The notes beneath the pieces are model-generated. The model made no database searches. It had not been told where the DNA came from and was given only the letters and a program-made list of their open reading frames with translations. This document shows, one piece after another, positions 37,533 to 46,942 of a stretch of DNA of 64,000 nt. The DNA comes from Paenibacillus macerans (GTDB lineage Bacteria; Bacillota; Bacilli; Paenibacillales; Paenibacillaceae): positions 1 through 64,000 of the forward strand of contig NZ_JAMBOE010000005.1 of the NCBI RefSeq assembly GCF_023715465.1, read 5' to 3'. The number at the start of each line of letters is the position of its first letter. Position 1 is the first letter of the stretch. The position numbers and the translations under genes were made by a program.

Positions 37533-39077
37533 CTAGACCGAGGCGTCCCGCTCCTTCCAGCCGCAAAGCGCTTCGATCAAGCTGGGGATCGTCGCTTCCT
37601 TGGCCAGGATCGACACGCGCAGCCCCGCTTCCTCCGCGGTGCGCGCGGTAACCGGCCCGATGCAGGCGATTTCCGCGCCCCGCAGTGCAGCCACCGGATC
37701 GGCGACGCCCATGCCCGACAGCGCGGCCAAAAGATTAGTCACCGTTGAGGAGCTGGTGAAGGTCACGGCATGGATCCGGCCCTTCTCCAGCAGCTTGAGC
37801 AGCTCCTCGTCCTTTTCGCCGGCCGGGACCGTCTCATACATGACCGCCTCGGTGACGGTCAGCCCTTGACCGCGCAGCGCCTCCGGCAGCCATGCCCGGG
37901 CAAGATCCCCGCGCGGCAGCAGCACGCTTTGGCCGGGCAGCAGCTCCGGGCCAAACGTTTCCAGCAAGCCTTCGGCCTGGAACCGGCCCGGCAGCTCCTC
38001 GGCGGCGATGCCGCGCTCGCGCAGCGCCGCCAGCGTGGCCGGCCCTACGGCCGCAATGCGTGCCTTGTGCAGCGCGCGAATGTCTTTTCCCAGTCTCTCC
38101 AGGTGCTTAAAGAAATAGTCGACGCCGTTGACGCTGGTGAAAAACGCCCAGTCGTACGTCTCCAGGCGGCTAAAAGCCTCGTCCGTCCGTTCTAGCGCCG
38201 CGCCGCTCGGCATCAAGATCTCGATGACCGGGAACTCGTACGGCTCGCCGCCCAGTTCCTCGATGCCGCGAACAAGCTCGCTCGCCTGGGTACGGGAGCG
38301 TGTCACCAAAATGCGCTTGCCGAACAAGGGCAGCGACTCCGCCCACAAGAGCTGCTCGCGCTGGTTCACCACCTCGCCGACGACGATGACGGCCGGCGGC
38401 TTGAAGCCGGCGTTAAGCACCCTTTGCTCGATGTCGGCCAGCGTCCCGGTCAGCGTCTCCTGCTCCGCCCGGGTTCCCCAGCGCACCAGCGCCACCGGAG
38501 TTTCCGGCGGACGGCCGTAGGCGATCAGCTGTTTGCTGATATAGCCGATATTGGCCACGCCCATCATAAACACAAGCGTGCCCGTGGCATTCGTCACCTT
38601 TTCCCAGTTGATGGACAAATCCAGCTTATCCGGACTTTCGTGGCCGGTGATGATCGACACGGAGGAAGCCAGGTCGCGGTGGGTAACCGGGATGCCGGCA
38701 TAAGCCGGAACGGATATCGCCGCGGTGATGCCCGGCACGATTTCGTACGGAATCCCGTGCTTGCGCAGCAGTTCGGCCTCCTCGCCTCCCCGGCCAAAAA
38801 CGGTCGGGTCTCCGCCCTTAAGGCGTACTACGGTTTTTCCCGCCAGAGCCAAATCGACCAGCAGCCGGCTGATCTCCTCCTGCTTCATCGTGTGCCGGTC
38901 AGTGCGCTTGCCGACGTAAATTTTCTCGGCTCCCGGTTTCGCTTTTCTCAAAAGGCTTGGATTGGCCAGGCGGTCATATACGATGACATCGCCCTTTTCG
39001 ATGCAATCCAGCCCTTTTAGCGTAATCAACCGTGCATCCCCCGGGCCGGCACCGACCAAATATACTCTCCCCGCCAT
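37533..39077 (-). CDS. cobA-hemD: Fused uroporphyrinogen-III C-methyltransferase / uroporphyrinogen-III synthase
   Basis: A 514-residue fusion. Residues 1-~245 are a SUMT/CobA methyltransferase (VYLVGAGPGDARLITLKG, RLKGGDPTVFGRGGEEAELL, TFVFMMG-like motif) that converts uroporphyrinogen III to precorrin-2; residues ~258-510 are HemD (KRILVTRSRTQASEL, AFFTSVNGVDYFF, TFTSSSTVTNL) that makes uroporphyrinogen III. One protein thus sits at the haem/siroheme branch, and the sirC product takes the next step. Start ATG 39077 has AAGGAG nine bases upstream; an ATG directly after the hemC stop (39083) is an alternative. Confidence 0.95.
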   Translation of the reverse strand: MAGRVYLVGAGPGDARLITLKGLDCIEKGDVIVYDRLANPSLLRKAKPGAEKIYVGKRTDRHTMKQEEISRLLVDLALAGKTVVRLKGGDPTVFGRGGEEAELLRKHGIPYEIVPGITAAISVPAYAGIPVTHRDLASSVSIITGHESPDKLDLSINWEKVTNATGTLVFMMGVANIGYISKQLIAYGRPPETPVALVRWGTRAEQETLTGTLADIEQRVLNAGFKPPAVIVVGEVVNQREQLLWAESLPLFGKRILVTRSRTQASELVRGIEELGGEPYEFPVIEILMPSGAALERTDEAFSRLETYDWAFFTSVNGVDYFFKHLERLGKDIRALHKARIAAVGPATLAALRERGIAAEELPGRFQAEGLLETFGPELLPGQSVLLPRGDLARAWLPEALRGQGLTVTEAVMYETVPAGEKDEELLKLLEKGRIHAVTFTSSSTVTNLLAALSGMGVADPVAALRGAEIACIGPVTARTAEEAGLRVSILAKEATIPSLIEALCGWKERDASV

Positions 39078-39083
39078 GTCCAT

Positions 39084-40079
39084 TCACTCCTTGGCTTCCT
39101 TTAGTAACGCGTCCGCCCCTTGGGCCAGCAGCAGCTCGGCAATTTGCTCGCCCAAGGCCACCGGATCTTCCCCTACGGCGCTCTCTTTCAAAATGACCCG
39201 GCCGTCCGCCCTGCCGACCATGCCGGTCAGCCTGATCCGCGGGGCGTGGCCGGAGCCTGCCTCACCGCTGCCCGCGCCGCCTTCTTCCGGCGCTTGTCCG
39301 TTCGCCCGCTCCAAAGTTGCATAAGCGCCGATCGGCACCTGGCAACCGCCGTTCAGCATGGCGAGAAAACGGCGCTCCGCCGCCACGGTAAGTGCGGTAT
39401 CCGGGTCGTTATACAAGGATAACAGCTCCCGCAGTTCAGCATCGTTCTCCCGGCATTCGATCCCGAGCGCGCCTTGGCCGACCGCCGGCAAACAGACATC
39501 CGCGGATAGAAAAGCGGTAATCCGGTCCTCCCAGCCCATCCGCTGCAGGCCCGCCGCCGCCAAAATAATCGCGTCGAACCCTTCCTCCTCAAGCTTGCGC
39601 AGCCGGGAATCGATATTTCCCCGGACCGGCTCCAGCACGAGATCCGGCCGGCAGGCCAGCAGCTGGCTGGAGCGGCGCAAGCTGCTCGTGCCGACGCGCG
39701 CGCCCCGAGGCAGCTCATGCAGATCAAGGCCGCTGCGGGAAATAAGCGCGTCCCGGGGGTCCTTCCGCAGCGGTACTCCTCCGTTGATCAACCCTTCCGG
39801 GAGCACGGACGGCATATCCTTCATGCTGTGGACCGCCATATCGATTTCCCCGTCCAGCATCGCCTGTTCGATTTCCTTGACGAACAACCCCTTGCCGCCG
39901 ATTTTGGATAGGGTCACATCGAGAATCCGGTCGCCTTTAGTGACGATTTTTTTGACCTCGAACTCAAACGGGAGTCCGTGCGCCCGGCACAGTTCCTGCA
40001 AATCGTCGATCACCTGTTCCGTTTGCGTTAATGCCAGTTGGCTTTGTCTTGTCCCTACCACAATCGTACGCTTTGTCAT
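39084..40079 (-). CDS. hemC: Hydroxymethylbilane synthase
   Basis: A 331-residue porphobilinogen deaminase that joins four porphobilinogens. The cofactor-binding cysteine is C246 in [11 protein letters not shown], and [12 protein letters not shown] and VHSMKDMP are conserved. A low-complexity Gly/Ala/Glu insertion ([18 protein letters not shown]) precedes the C-terminal domain and is unusual. The ATG overlaps the sirC stop by four bases. Confidence 0.98.
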   Translation of the reverse strand: MTKRTIVVGTRQSQLALTQTEQVIDDLQELCRAHGLPFEFEVKKIVTKGDRILDVTLSKIGGKGLFVKEIEQAMLDGEIDMAVHSMKDMPSVLPEGLINGGVPLRKDPRDALISRSGLDLHELPRGARVGTSSLRRSSQLLACRPDLVLEPVRGNIDSRLRKLEEEGFDAIILAAAGLQRMGWEDRITAFLSADVCLPAVGQGALGIECRENDAELRELLSLYNDPDTALTVAAERRFLAMLNGGCQVPIGAYATLERANGQAPEEGGAGSGEAGSGHAPRIRLTGMVGRADGRVILKESAVGEDPVALGEQIAELLLAQGADALLKEAKE

Positions 40080-40732
40080 TCGCTATTCCTCCGTTGTTCT
40101 TCTTCGATCCAGGCCGCAATCTCCGCTTCGCTCCACGGCGTGAAGCCGCCTTGCCGGATTGACGGCAAAATATCCAGCTCACCCAGCCTGGCCAGCAATC
40201 GTCTGCGCCGCTCTTTATCTTCAACCTGCCCCTTGATCCGAGTCCGGATCAAGCTTAGAAATTCAACGTACCGTTCATATGTATCGCCAAAACTCCGGTC
40301 GATCTCGCGGCATAAATCCCGGGCCACTCCGGGCCCCGCCCCCGAGGTGGACACCCCGATCACCAGCTTGCCGCGGCGGACGACGCTAGGGGTTATAAAA
40401 CTTCCCCGCGCTCCGTCAGCGGTATCGTTCACCGGAATCCCCAGCATTTCTGCCTCCTTCACGATACTAACGTTCACCTGCGGGGAATCGGTAGCCGCGT
40501 ACACGAGAAACGCCCCTTTCAGGTCTCCTTCCCGGTATTCGCGCGCCAACCAAGCGATATCCCCTTCCCGAACGCGATCCTGAAGCCAGGCAGTCACGCT
40601 GGGGCTGATCACCTTGACGACCGCGCCGGCCTCCGTCAAAGCGGCCGCTTTACGTGCGGCGACAGCACCCCCGCCGACAATCACGCAGCGGCGACCTTCC
40701 AAATTCAACATGACGGGCATATAATGCGGCAT
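40076..40732 (-). CDS. sirC: Precorrin-2 dehydrogenase (siroheme synthase)
   Basis: A 218-residue protein. The Rossmann motif [20 protein letters not shown] is followed by [11 protein letters not shown] and [21 protein letters not shown], as in Met8p/CysG-N/YlnF proteins that oxidise precorrin-2 to sirohydrochlorin and may also insert iron. It stands in the hem operon between hemA and hemC, linking siroheme formation to the CobA-HemD fusion. RBS GGGAGTGG six bases before the ATG. Confidence 0.92.
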   Translation of the reverse strand: MPHYMPVMLNLEGRRCVIVGGGAVAARKAAALTEAGAVVKVISPSVTAWLQDRVREGDIAWLAREYREGDLKGAFLVYAATDSPQVNVSIVKEAEMLGIPVNDTADGARGSFITPSVVRRGKLVIGVSTSGAGPGVARDLCREIDRSFGDTYERYVEFLSLIRTRIKGQVEDKERRRRLLARLGELDILPSIRQGGFTPWSEAEIAAWIEEEQRRNSE

Positions 40733-40896
40733 CGTTATCCACTCCCGGACAATTGGTTCATCACGTTAATAGCATACCATATAAAAAAACCCCGCGCCTC
40801 CCGCTTTCCTTCGAATTCCACAGCCATGCAAATTCGAGAAATCAAGCAGAGGGCTCAGGGCATTCCCCAGGGCCGTTTCTCTTTCTTATCCAAATG

Positions 40897-42294
40897 TTAA
40901 ACCGACACCTTTTCCAAAGGAAGCTCGGTTTCCCGCTCAAAAGGCGCTTCGATTGACACTGCCTCTTGGATTTCGAGGGAGGCTACGTTCTCCTCTCCCG
41001 ACGACAGCGCGGCCGCATCTGCTTCCAGATGCTTCTCAAGCGCAAATATCTGCGTAAACATCTCCAGCGCTTCGGCGCCCTGTTTTTCGCCGGCCAGCTC
41101 CTTAATCCGGTTGATCGGATCATGCATCATCTGGTTTAGGATGCTTTTGGTCAGGCGCCGGATCACCTTGCGTTGGCGCTCATCCAGCTCAGGCAGCTTA
41201 TTAAACAAACTGTCCAGCGTGCTTTCATGGATATGGGCAGCCTTTTCCTGCAGGGCGCGGATCACCGGTTTGACGCCAAGCGTTTGCAGCCAGTTTGCAA
41301 ACACCTGCATTTCCTCTTCGATCATCTTATCGATTTTCACCGCTTCGGCCCGGCGCATCTCCAAGTTGTTCTCCACGATACCCTCCAGATCGTCGATATC
41401 ATACAAAAACACGTTCTCAAGCTCGCCGATCTCCGGCTCGATATCCCGCGGCACCGCGATATCGATCATAAAGAGAGGACGATCCGGGCGCCGCTTCATG
41501 CTGCGAGCGACCTGCGCCGATGTGATCACGTATCCTTCCGCCCCGGTGGAGCTGATCAGGATATCCACATCGGCCAGCCGCTCCATCGCCTCCTGCATCG
41601 TACACGGCGTGCCGTCAAACTTGGCGGCGAGCTCCTGGGCGCGGGCATAGGTCCGGTTGGCGACGAGGACCTCCTCCGCTCCGCCTCCGCTTAAGTGCTT
41701 CGCGGTCAACTCGCTCATTTTCCCGGCACCGAGGATCAGCACCCGCTTGCCGCTAAAGCTTCCGAAGATCCGTTTGCCCAACTCCACCGCCGCATAGCTG
41801 ATGGAAACGGCGCTTTCGCCGATGGCGGTTTCCGAATGAGCGCGTTTCCCGAGCGTCACGGCTTGCTTAAAGAGCATATTGAACCAAGTCCCCGTCCCCT
41901 TCTCGCGCTGCGACAACAAAAACGCGCTTTTAACCTGGCCAAGGATCTGCGTTTCGCCCAGCACCATCGAATCCAGGCCGCAGGCGACCCGGAACAGATG
42001 GCGTACCGCTTGTTCATCCTCATACATATATAAATGGCGGGTAAACTCTTCGCGCGGAACCCCAAACCAGCGTTCCATAAAGCTGCGGATAAAATACCCG
42101 CACATGTGCAGACGATCGACTACCACATAAATTTCCGTCCGATTGCAGGTCGCGATAATAACGCCTTCCAATACACTTTTGGTGCGTAAGAGCTCCTGCA
42201 GCGCTTGCGGCGTGTCTTTCTCCGCAAAGGAGAAGCGTTCTCTGACCTCCACAGGCGCCGTGCGATAGTTTAACCCGACTACGACAATGTGCAT
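40897..42294 (-). CDS. hemA: Glutamyl-tRNA reductase
   Basis: A 465-residue enzyme reducing Glu-tRNA to glutamate-1-semialdehyde. The active-site cysteine lies in VIIATCNRTEIYVV (C50), the GLDSMVLGETQILGQVK stretch is conserved, and the NADPH domain begins VLILGAGKMSELTAKHL. About 45 acidic residues at the C-terminus (after FALEKHLEAD) extend beyond the usual dimerisation domain. First gene of the tetrapyrrole operon; a 164-bp gap before sirC is without the hemX gene found here in B. subtilis. Confidence 0.97.
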   Translation of the reverse strand: MHIVVVGLNYRTAPVEVRERFSFAEKDTPQALQELLRTKSVLEGVIIATCNRTEIYVVVDRLHMCGYFIRSFMERWFGVPREEFTRHLYMYEDEQAVRHLFRVACGLDSMVLGETQILGQVKSAFLLSQREKGTGTWFNMLFKQAVTLGKRAHSETAIGESAVSISYAAVELGKRIFGSFSGKRVLILGAGKMSELTAKHLSGGGAEEVLVANRTYARAQELAAKFDGTPCTMQEAMERLADVDILISSTGAEGYVITSAQVARSMKRRPDRPLFMIDIAVPRDIEPEIGELENVFLYDIDDLEGIVENNLEMRRAEAVKIDKMIEEEMQVFANWLQTLGVKPVIRALQEKAAHIHESTLDSLFNKLPELDERQRKVIRRLTKSILNQMMHDPINRIKELAGEKQGAEALEMFTQIFALEKHLEADAAALSSGEENVASLEIQEAVSIEAPFERETELPLEKVSV

Positions 42295-42354
42295 TGCAAG
42301 TTCACCTGCCTTCTTATTAAATGTTCAACCACCAACCGCAAACAAACTATGTTA

Positions 42355-42360
42355 ATTATA
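42355..42360 (-). promoter_or_regulatory. Candidate promoter -10 of the hemA operon
   Basis: The minus strand has TGATATAAT, an extended -10 with perfect TATAAT, about 60 bp upstream of the hemA ATG. No good -35 is seen. Confidence 0.5.
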
Positions 42361-42438
42361 TCACAGAGGACGTCCATAACTCGTTCATTTCCGTGAGTTT
42401 TTTATGAACTATTTATGAAATCGGCGATAACAAAACAA

Positions 42439-42465
42439 ATAACCATGGAATTGTTCCATGGTTAT
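42439..42465 (-). terminator. speD terminator
   Basis: An 11-bp inverted repeat ATAACCATGGA / TCCATGGTTAT with TTGTTTTG following on the minus strand, about 35 bp after the speD stop; T-rich sequence on the other side could also let it work bidirectionally. Confidence 0.75.
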
Positions 42466-42500
42466 CTTATTTTTCCCATATTTCCAAAATCTATGATGGA

Positions 42501-42899
42501 TTACACAAATTCCGCTTTTTTGGACGGCGAATCTTCGACTTCCAGTTCGCCCAATCCGCGAACCAGTTGTTTCGCGTAAATTTTCTCCGGTTGTAAAACG
42601 GACACCAGGTAATCGACGGCCAACCCGGGCTCCACCATTTCTCCGCAAGTGTAGCAATCAATGGCGGCAAACCCTCTCTCAGGATACGTATGGATTGAGA
42701 GATGGCTCTCCGACAGCATCACAAGCACCGTAGCGCCTTGTGGTTCGAACTGTCTCGATTGCATGGACAGCACCGTGGCTCCGCAAGCTTCGGCGGCTTC
42801 CACCAAATGAGCTTCGAGGAGATCCGCGTTGTTCAGTACATCGAAGTCGACTCCCCAAACATCAGCAGCAACGTGTCTTCCGAAAGTTGAATGTTCCAT
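42501..42899 (-). CDS. speD: S-adenosylmethionine decarboxylase proenzyme
   Basis: A 132-residue prokaryotic (class 1B) AdoMet decarboxylase. The proenzyme is predicted to cleave between E64 and S65 in LSESHLSIHTYPE, turning S65 into the pyruvoyl cofactor; H70 and C85 match the processing and catalytic residues of the Thermotoga enzyme. It supplies decarboxylated AdoMet for spermidine synthesis. No speE is nearby. It has its own terminator and a leader of about 140 nt or more. Confidence 0.96.
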   Translation of the reverse strand: MEHSTFGRHVAADVWGVDFDVLNNADLLEAHLVEAAEACGATVLSMQSRQFEPQGATVLVMLSESHLSIHTYPERGFAAIDCYTCGEMVEPGLAVDYLVSVLQPEKIYAKQLVRGLGELEVEDSPSKKAEFV

Positions 42900-43258
42900 C
42901 TTCCGGTTCCCCCTTCCTAGGAATAAAATGTTTGAAAAAATTTCATCCGCTAGGACCTACGTCATTCACTTCCCGAGGGAAAAATCTCTCGCAACATCTC
43001 CATGTCCTGAGTGAATCCTGGTTCCTATATTCTTTTCAACGAGATTAAAAATAACATCTATCCAGTACAAATGCAATACTTTTTTGTCCCGGTCATATAA
43101 TATTCCCGGCTCTGCAATTAGGATACCATAATGAAGCCTGATGACTATTTAAAAAGAAAGTCACTGAGGATCGATAGCATAAACTAACGTTCCTCAGTGC
43201 CAACAGTTCTACATGGTTATAATGCCAATAGCTCTGCGCTGTTCTAGTTCAAGCAACT
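42900..43258. other. speD upstream region and terminator of the sugar operon
   Basis: No gene. On the minus strand, 43162-43199 holds the hairpin CACTGAGGA / TCCTCAGTG followed by CTTTCTTTTT, terminating the GH130 operon. Between 43030 and 43080 lie possible speD promoter elements (for instance TTGTAC, 17 bp, TAATCT). The remaining ~130-nt leader contains CCTAG and CCTAGG, which could pair. I recognise no known riboswitch. Confidence 0.5.
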
Positions 43259-44272
43259 TTACTCCGCACTCTGAGGCTCCAAACAGAGACGAATCAAATC
43301 ATCCACATGTGCTGTAGCAAGACATTCCACCGTGTCGGCAGCACCGTAGTAAATCTTCACCTCGCCGGAATCTTCGAGCAGCATGCCACCCGGGAAGATG
43401 ACATTATTGCGGAAACCGCCTGCGACCTCATAGTCTGCCTCCGGTACGAGGAGCGGCGACTTGTACATCCCGCGCACGCGACTTGGATTGTCAAGATCCA
43501 GCAGCATGATCCCTGCTGTATAGCGCTTCTTCCACGCAGGCTCCCAGCCGTTCTTGCCGCGTGCCGGGTCCAGGTCAACCGCATGGAATGTGGTAAGCCA
43601 GCCTTGCTCCGTCTTGATTGGAGGTGCCCCCGGGCCGATCTTGTCATTCGCATAGGGGACCTGCTCCACGGCCAGCAACAGCTCTGAATCCCCCCAATAT
43701 CGCAGATCGTGCGAGCGGCTCAGCCACATATCGAACCGATCCATACCGCCTCGGCTATATACCGGGAACGGGCGCTCCAAACGTACATACTGACCACCGA
43801 TCTTCTCCGGGAACAGTACCATATTTCGATTATCCGGCACGGACAGACTGAGTACCTCGAACGATTGAAAATCATCCGTAACGGCAATTCCGCCACGTAT
43901 ACCATGCTTGGTATCTACTGCAAAGCAAAGATAGCAGCGATCCTCAATCACGGTGAGCCGCGGATCATACACTCGCTGAACCTCCTCATCATGCCAGCTC
44001 CAGCATGGAGTTGGCTCGACCGTCCACGCTACCCCATCCTCACTGAAAGCCAGCCCCAGATTCGTGGTATGGCTCGGGTATACCTGCTCCCCCTGCTCAT
44101 TGCCGTAGTCATTGCGGAATACCATCACATACTTGCCCTGAAATTTGGCAACCCCCGCATTGAAGACCATTGCCGGACCATAGGGCACATCCTTGGGGGC
44201 AAGCACAGGATTAGCCGGATGGCGATAGATGCGCTTGCTCGATTCGATTGGAAATCCAAGATTTGCTTGCAT
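43259..44272 (-). CDS. Glycoside hydrolase family 130 protein (predicted beta-mannoside phosphorylase/hydrolase)
   Basis: A 337-residue five-bladed beta-propeller protein. Family marks are HPANPVL, the AMVFNAGVAKFQGKYVMVFRN stretch, VYDPRLTVIED with the predicted catalytic Asp, GPGAPPIKTEQGWLTTFHAVD, and the C-terminal NNVIFPGGMLLEDSGEVKIYYGAADTVECLA. GH130 enzymes phosphorolyse or hydrolyse beta-1,2- or beta-1,4-mannosidic links; phosphorylase versus hydrolase cannot be decided by eye. Start ATG 44272 has AGGAG eight bases upstream. Last gene of the transport operon, so it probably acts on the imported oligosaccharide in the cytoplasm. Confidence 0.85.
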   Translation of the reverse strand: MQANLGFPIESSKRIYRHPANPVLAPKDVPYGPAMVFNAGVAKFQGKYVMVFRNDYGNEQGEQVYPSHTTNLGLAFSEDGVAWTVEPTPCWSWHDEEVQRVYDPRLTVIEDRCYLCFAVDTKHGIRGGIAVTDDFQSFEVLSLSVPDNRNMVLFPEKIGGQYVRLERPFPVYSRGGMDRFDMWLSRSHDLRYWGDSELLLAVEQVPYANDKIGPGAPPIKTEQGWLTTFHAVDLDPARGKNGWEPAWKKRYTAGIMLLDLDNPSRVRGMYKSPLLVPEADYEVAGGFRNNVIFPGGMLLEDSGEVKIYYGAADTVECLATAHVDDLIRLCLEPQSAE

Positions 44273-44319
44273 CGGTTTCTCTCCTTCTCTCCTCATCACT
44301 AAGCTGCCTGCATGGCAGT

Positions 44320-45951
44320 TTACTGCTGAAAATCACTGATGTAAAGCACTTTGTCTGCCTTCTCCTCAAGCCAATTGCTGAAGTATTCATCAATCTTGGT
44401 CCCGCCAGCACTGTTCCACAGCGCCTGTACATCAGCGAGCGCCTGATCGGTCGTATATTTATCGCCGCTGACAATCGACTTTCTCCAGATATCACCGATG
44501 GTTTCCGTATTTTTGGCTATCACTTGCAGATCAGACGGCAAGCCTGGCCAGTTGATAATCGGATGTGCGTATGGCCGATCCGGATTAAGAAATGCTGCAT
44601 GTGCAGAATCAATCAGCTCACTAAACGCCTTCTCTTCCGGGATATCCATGTTGAGCTTGACCTCAGCCTGCTCCTTCTCCGGCAATGTGCCGATAAAGCT
44701 CAGCATATTGAAATCCAGCATGCCTACGAGTTCAGCCTTATTCTTCTCCACATCAATCGGGACCGCAACACCGTCTGCATCCTTGTTATAGTGAACGCCC
44801 TCAATCCCGTTCTTGAGCGTCATGACCGTGTCTTGCTCTACCAGGAAGTCAATATATTGCATAACAGCTTCCGGATCCTTGGCATTGGCATTGATAGCGC
44901 CAGTCATCTGAATCGGTGATTTATATTTGGGATTAAACGCGCCATACTGGCTTTCTGGCAGCGGAACTGCCTCAATCACCGCTCCGGGATCATTCTTCAA
45001 CAAGGATTTGTATGCTTCCAGCAGCAAGGCATTGTCAATCCCGCTGCTCGACAGATAAATGCCCAGCTTCCCGCTTACCCAGCTTTGCTTGGCAACTTCA
45101 CCCGTCTTATCTGTCAGGAAATCCTTATCCACGATGCCATCCTCAAACAAGCGTTTCTGGAAATCCGCTACTGCCTTAGCCTGCTCGCCTACCGTTGGAT
45201 TAACCAGTTTACCGTCCTGTACAAAACGGCTGCCATTATTGAACATCGCATTGATGACAGATTCTGCATTATTGCCGCCCATGTTCATACCGAATGTGTC
45301 TTTCTCTCCGTTCCCATCCGGATCTTGCTCACGGAATGCCTTAGCCACCTCATAGAGTTGCTCCGTCGTGGTCGGCATATCGAGCTGCAGCTTATCTAGC
45401 CAATCCTTGCGAATCAGCATGTAGTCATTAGTCTTCATGCCCAGGATTCGACCGACCAAATAGGTACCGCCATCATCCATCTGTCCGAGAGTAAGCAACT
45501 GCGGAAATTCCTCCGTCATCTTCTTGTAGGTGGTGCTGTGATTAGCAATCAGATCATCAAGCTTCAGCAGTTGCTTCTGCCCATACAGCTGATTGAGGAA
45601 GTTGCCGTCATACTCCAGAATCAGATCCGGTGCATCTCCCGATGCGAACAGCAGATTCAGCTTCTGTACCTGCTCTGAGCGCGGGAATGGAATGAAATCA
45701 ACTCCTACAGGACTATGTTCATTAATCCATTTGGACCAGATGTTGTCGTCCACCGTACCTGCTGCCGGCGGCACATTACCACGATCATACAAGGTAACGG
45801 TAATTGTACTGCGATCAGCAGCTGATTTGTCCCCATTCGCAGACTTGTCTCCTGCAGATGACTTATTATTCCCTGTTCCGCATGCAGCGAGCACTAGCAT
45901 GATCAGCATAGTCGTTGCAATCAGCAACACACTTTTATTCCTCATCTTCAT
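44320..45951 (-). CDS. Lipoprotein substrate-binding protein of a carbohydrate ABC transporter (LplA/YtcQ-like)
   Basis: A 543-residue lipoprotein with a signal peptide and lipobox LVLAAC (C24), followed by a Ser/Lys/Gly linker. It belongs to the large family 1-type extracellular binding proteins found with LplB/LplC permeases; SWVSGKLGIYLSS and the PEAVMQYIDFLVEQ stretch are typical. It should deliver an oligosaccharide to the permeases encoded just before it. The operon has no ATPase gene, so a shared MsmX-like ATPase elsewhere is expected. Confidence 0.87.
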   Translation of the reverse strand: MKMRNKSVLLIATTMLIMLVLAACGTGNNKSSAGDKSANGDKSAADRSTITVTLYDRGNVPPAAGTVDDNIWSKWINEHSPVGVDFIPFPRSEQVQKLNLLFASGDAPDLILEYDGNFLNQLYGQKQLLKLDDLIANHSTTYKKMTEEFPQLLTLGQMDDGGTYLVGRILGMKTNDYMLIRKDWLDKLQLDMPTTTEQLYEVAKAFREQDPDGNGEKDTFGMNMGGNNAESVINAMFNNGSRFVQDGKLVNPTVGEQAKAVADFQKRLFEDGIVDKDFLTDKTGEVAKQSWVSGKLGIYLSSSGIDNALLLEAYKSLLKNDPGAVIEAVPLPESQYGAFNPKYKSPIQMTGAINANAKDPEAVMQYIDFLVEQDTVMTLKNGIEGVHYNKDADGVAVPIDVEKNKAELVGMLDFNMLSFIGTLPEKEQAEVKLNMDIPEEKAFSELIDSAHAAFLNPDRPYAHPIINWPGLPSDLQVIAKNTETIGDIWRKSIVSGDKYTTDQALADVQALWNSAGGTKIDEYFSNWLEEKADKVLYISDFQQ

Positions 45952-46011
45952 CTTACAACCCCCATTTATTAATATGCTTTGCCGTAACTAACAGCAAGAC
46001 AATTCCTGCAG

Positions 46012-46887
46012 CTAACCCTTGACCGCACCAATCATGACACCCTTAACGAAATACTTCTGCAGAAAAGGGTATACGACCAGCATCGGAATGAGCATCACGA
46101 ACAATGCAGCGGCCTTGATTGATTCCGGGGTCATCTGCTGCACACTCTCCGATTGGAGATTATTCATCTCCTGCAGCATCGTCTGACTCTGCACCATCTG
46201 TTGAACCATCACTGCAAGGTTATATTTGGTCGTATCGTGAATAAAAATCATCACACTGTAGAAGGAATTCCAATAACCGACCGCATAGAATAGCGTTAAG
46301 GTTGCAATGACCGGCATAGATAATGGCAGTACGATTCGCAGCAGCTGTCTGTACTCTCCGCAACCATCTATCTTGGCCGACTCGATCACCTCTTCAGGTA
46401 TGCCCTCGAAGAAGGTTCGCATGACCAGCATATTGTACGTACTAACCAGCCCCGTCAGCCACAATGCCCAATAGCTGTTGATCAGCCCCAATGCCTTCAG
46501 GACGAGAAAGGTCGGGATCGTTCCGCCGCCGAATAGCATGGTGAAGACAATGATCAACGTAAATGTTCTCCGTGCATAGAAATGCCGCTTGGATAACGGA
46601 TAGGCCGCCATCACCGTAAAGAGCATACTTAGACCTACCCCAACAACTGTAAGAATGACACTATTCGTAAACGCTTCCACAATTCGCGTGCCCTCAAACA
46701 ACGAGCGATAAGTCTCGAAGCTCCAGCCCACCGGCCACAGCGTAACAGTCCCGGACAGGATCGCATGATTATCACTCAAGGATACAGCCATCAGATGAAT
46801 AAGCGGCAGCAAGCAACTGAGTCCAGCCAATGTCAGTATCACGTAATTAAACGCATAAAACCATCTTTCACCTCGTGTTGTTCTCAT
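46012..46887 (-). CDS. Carbohydrate ABC transporter permease (LplC/YtcP-like)
   Basis: A 291-residue MalG-type permease with six predicted membrane segments. The EAA loop reads PEEVIESAKIDGCGEYRQLL and contacts the ATPase; the protein ends FVKGVMIGAVKG, the usual C-terminal signature. Pairs with the permease encoded upstream. Confidence 0.92.
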   Translation of the reverse strand: MRTTRGERWFYAFNYVILTLAGLSCLLPLIHLMAVSLSDNHAILSGTVTLWPVGWSFETYRSLFEGTRIVEAFTNSVILTVVGVGLSMLFTVMAAYPLSKRHFYARRTFTLIIVFTMLFGGGTIPTFLVLKALGLINSYWALWLTGLVSTYNMLVMRTFFEGIPEEVIESAKIDGCGEYRQLLRIVLPLSMPVIATLTLFYAVGYWNSFYSVMIFIHDTTKYNLAVMVQQMVQSQTMLQEMNNLQSESVQQMTPESIKAAALFVMLIPMLVVYPFLQKYFVKGVMIGAVKG

Positions 46888-46942
46888 GGCCCCTCTCTTC
46901 CTCCCTCTGTATCAGCAGCTTTCTGATTGCATATGGTCTTGT

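Noticed and set aside
40733..40896. hemX between hemA and sirC
   Set aside because: Only 164 bp, no membrane-protein frame; the gene is absent at this place.
42900..43080. SAM-sensing riboswitch in the speD leader
   Set aside because: The leader is long enough, but I recognise none of the conserved SAM riboswitch cores, and the possible stem CCTAG/CCTAGG is weak.
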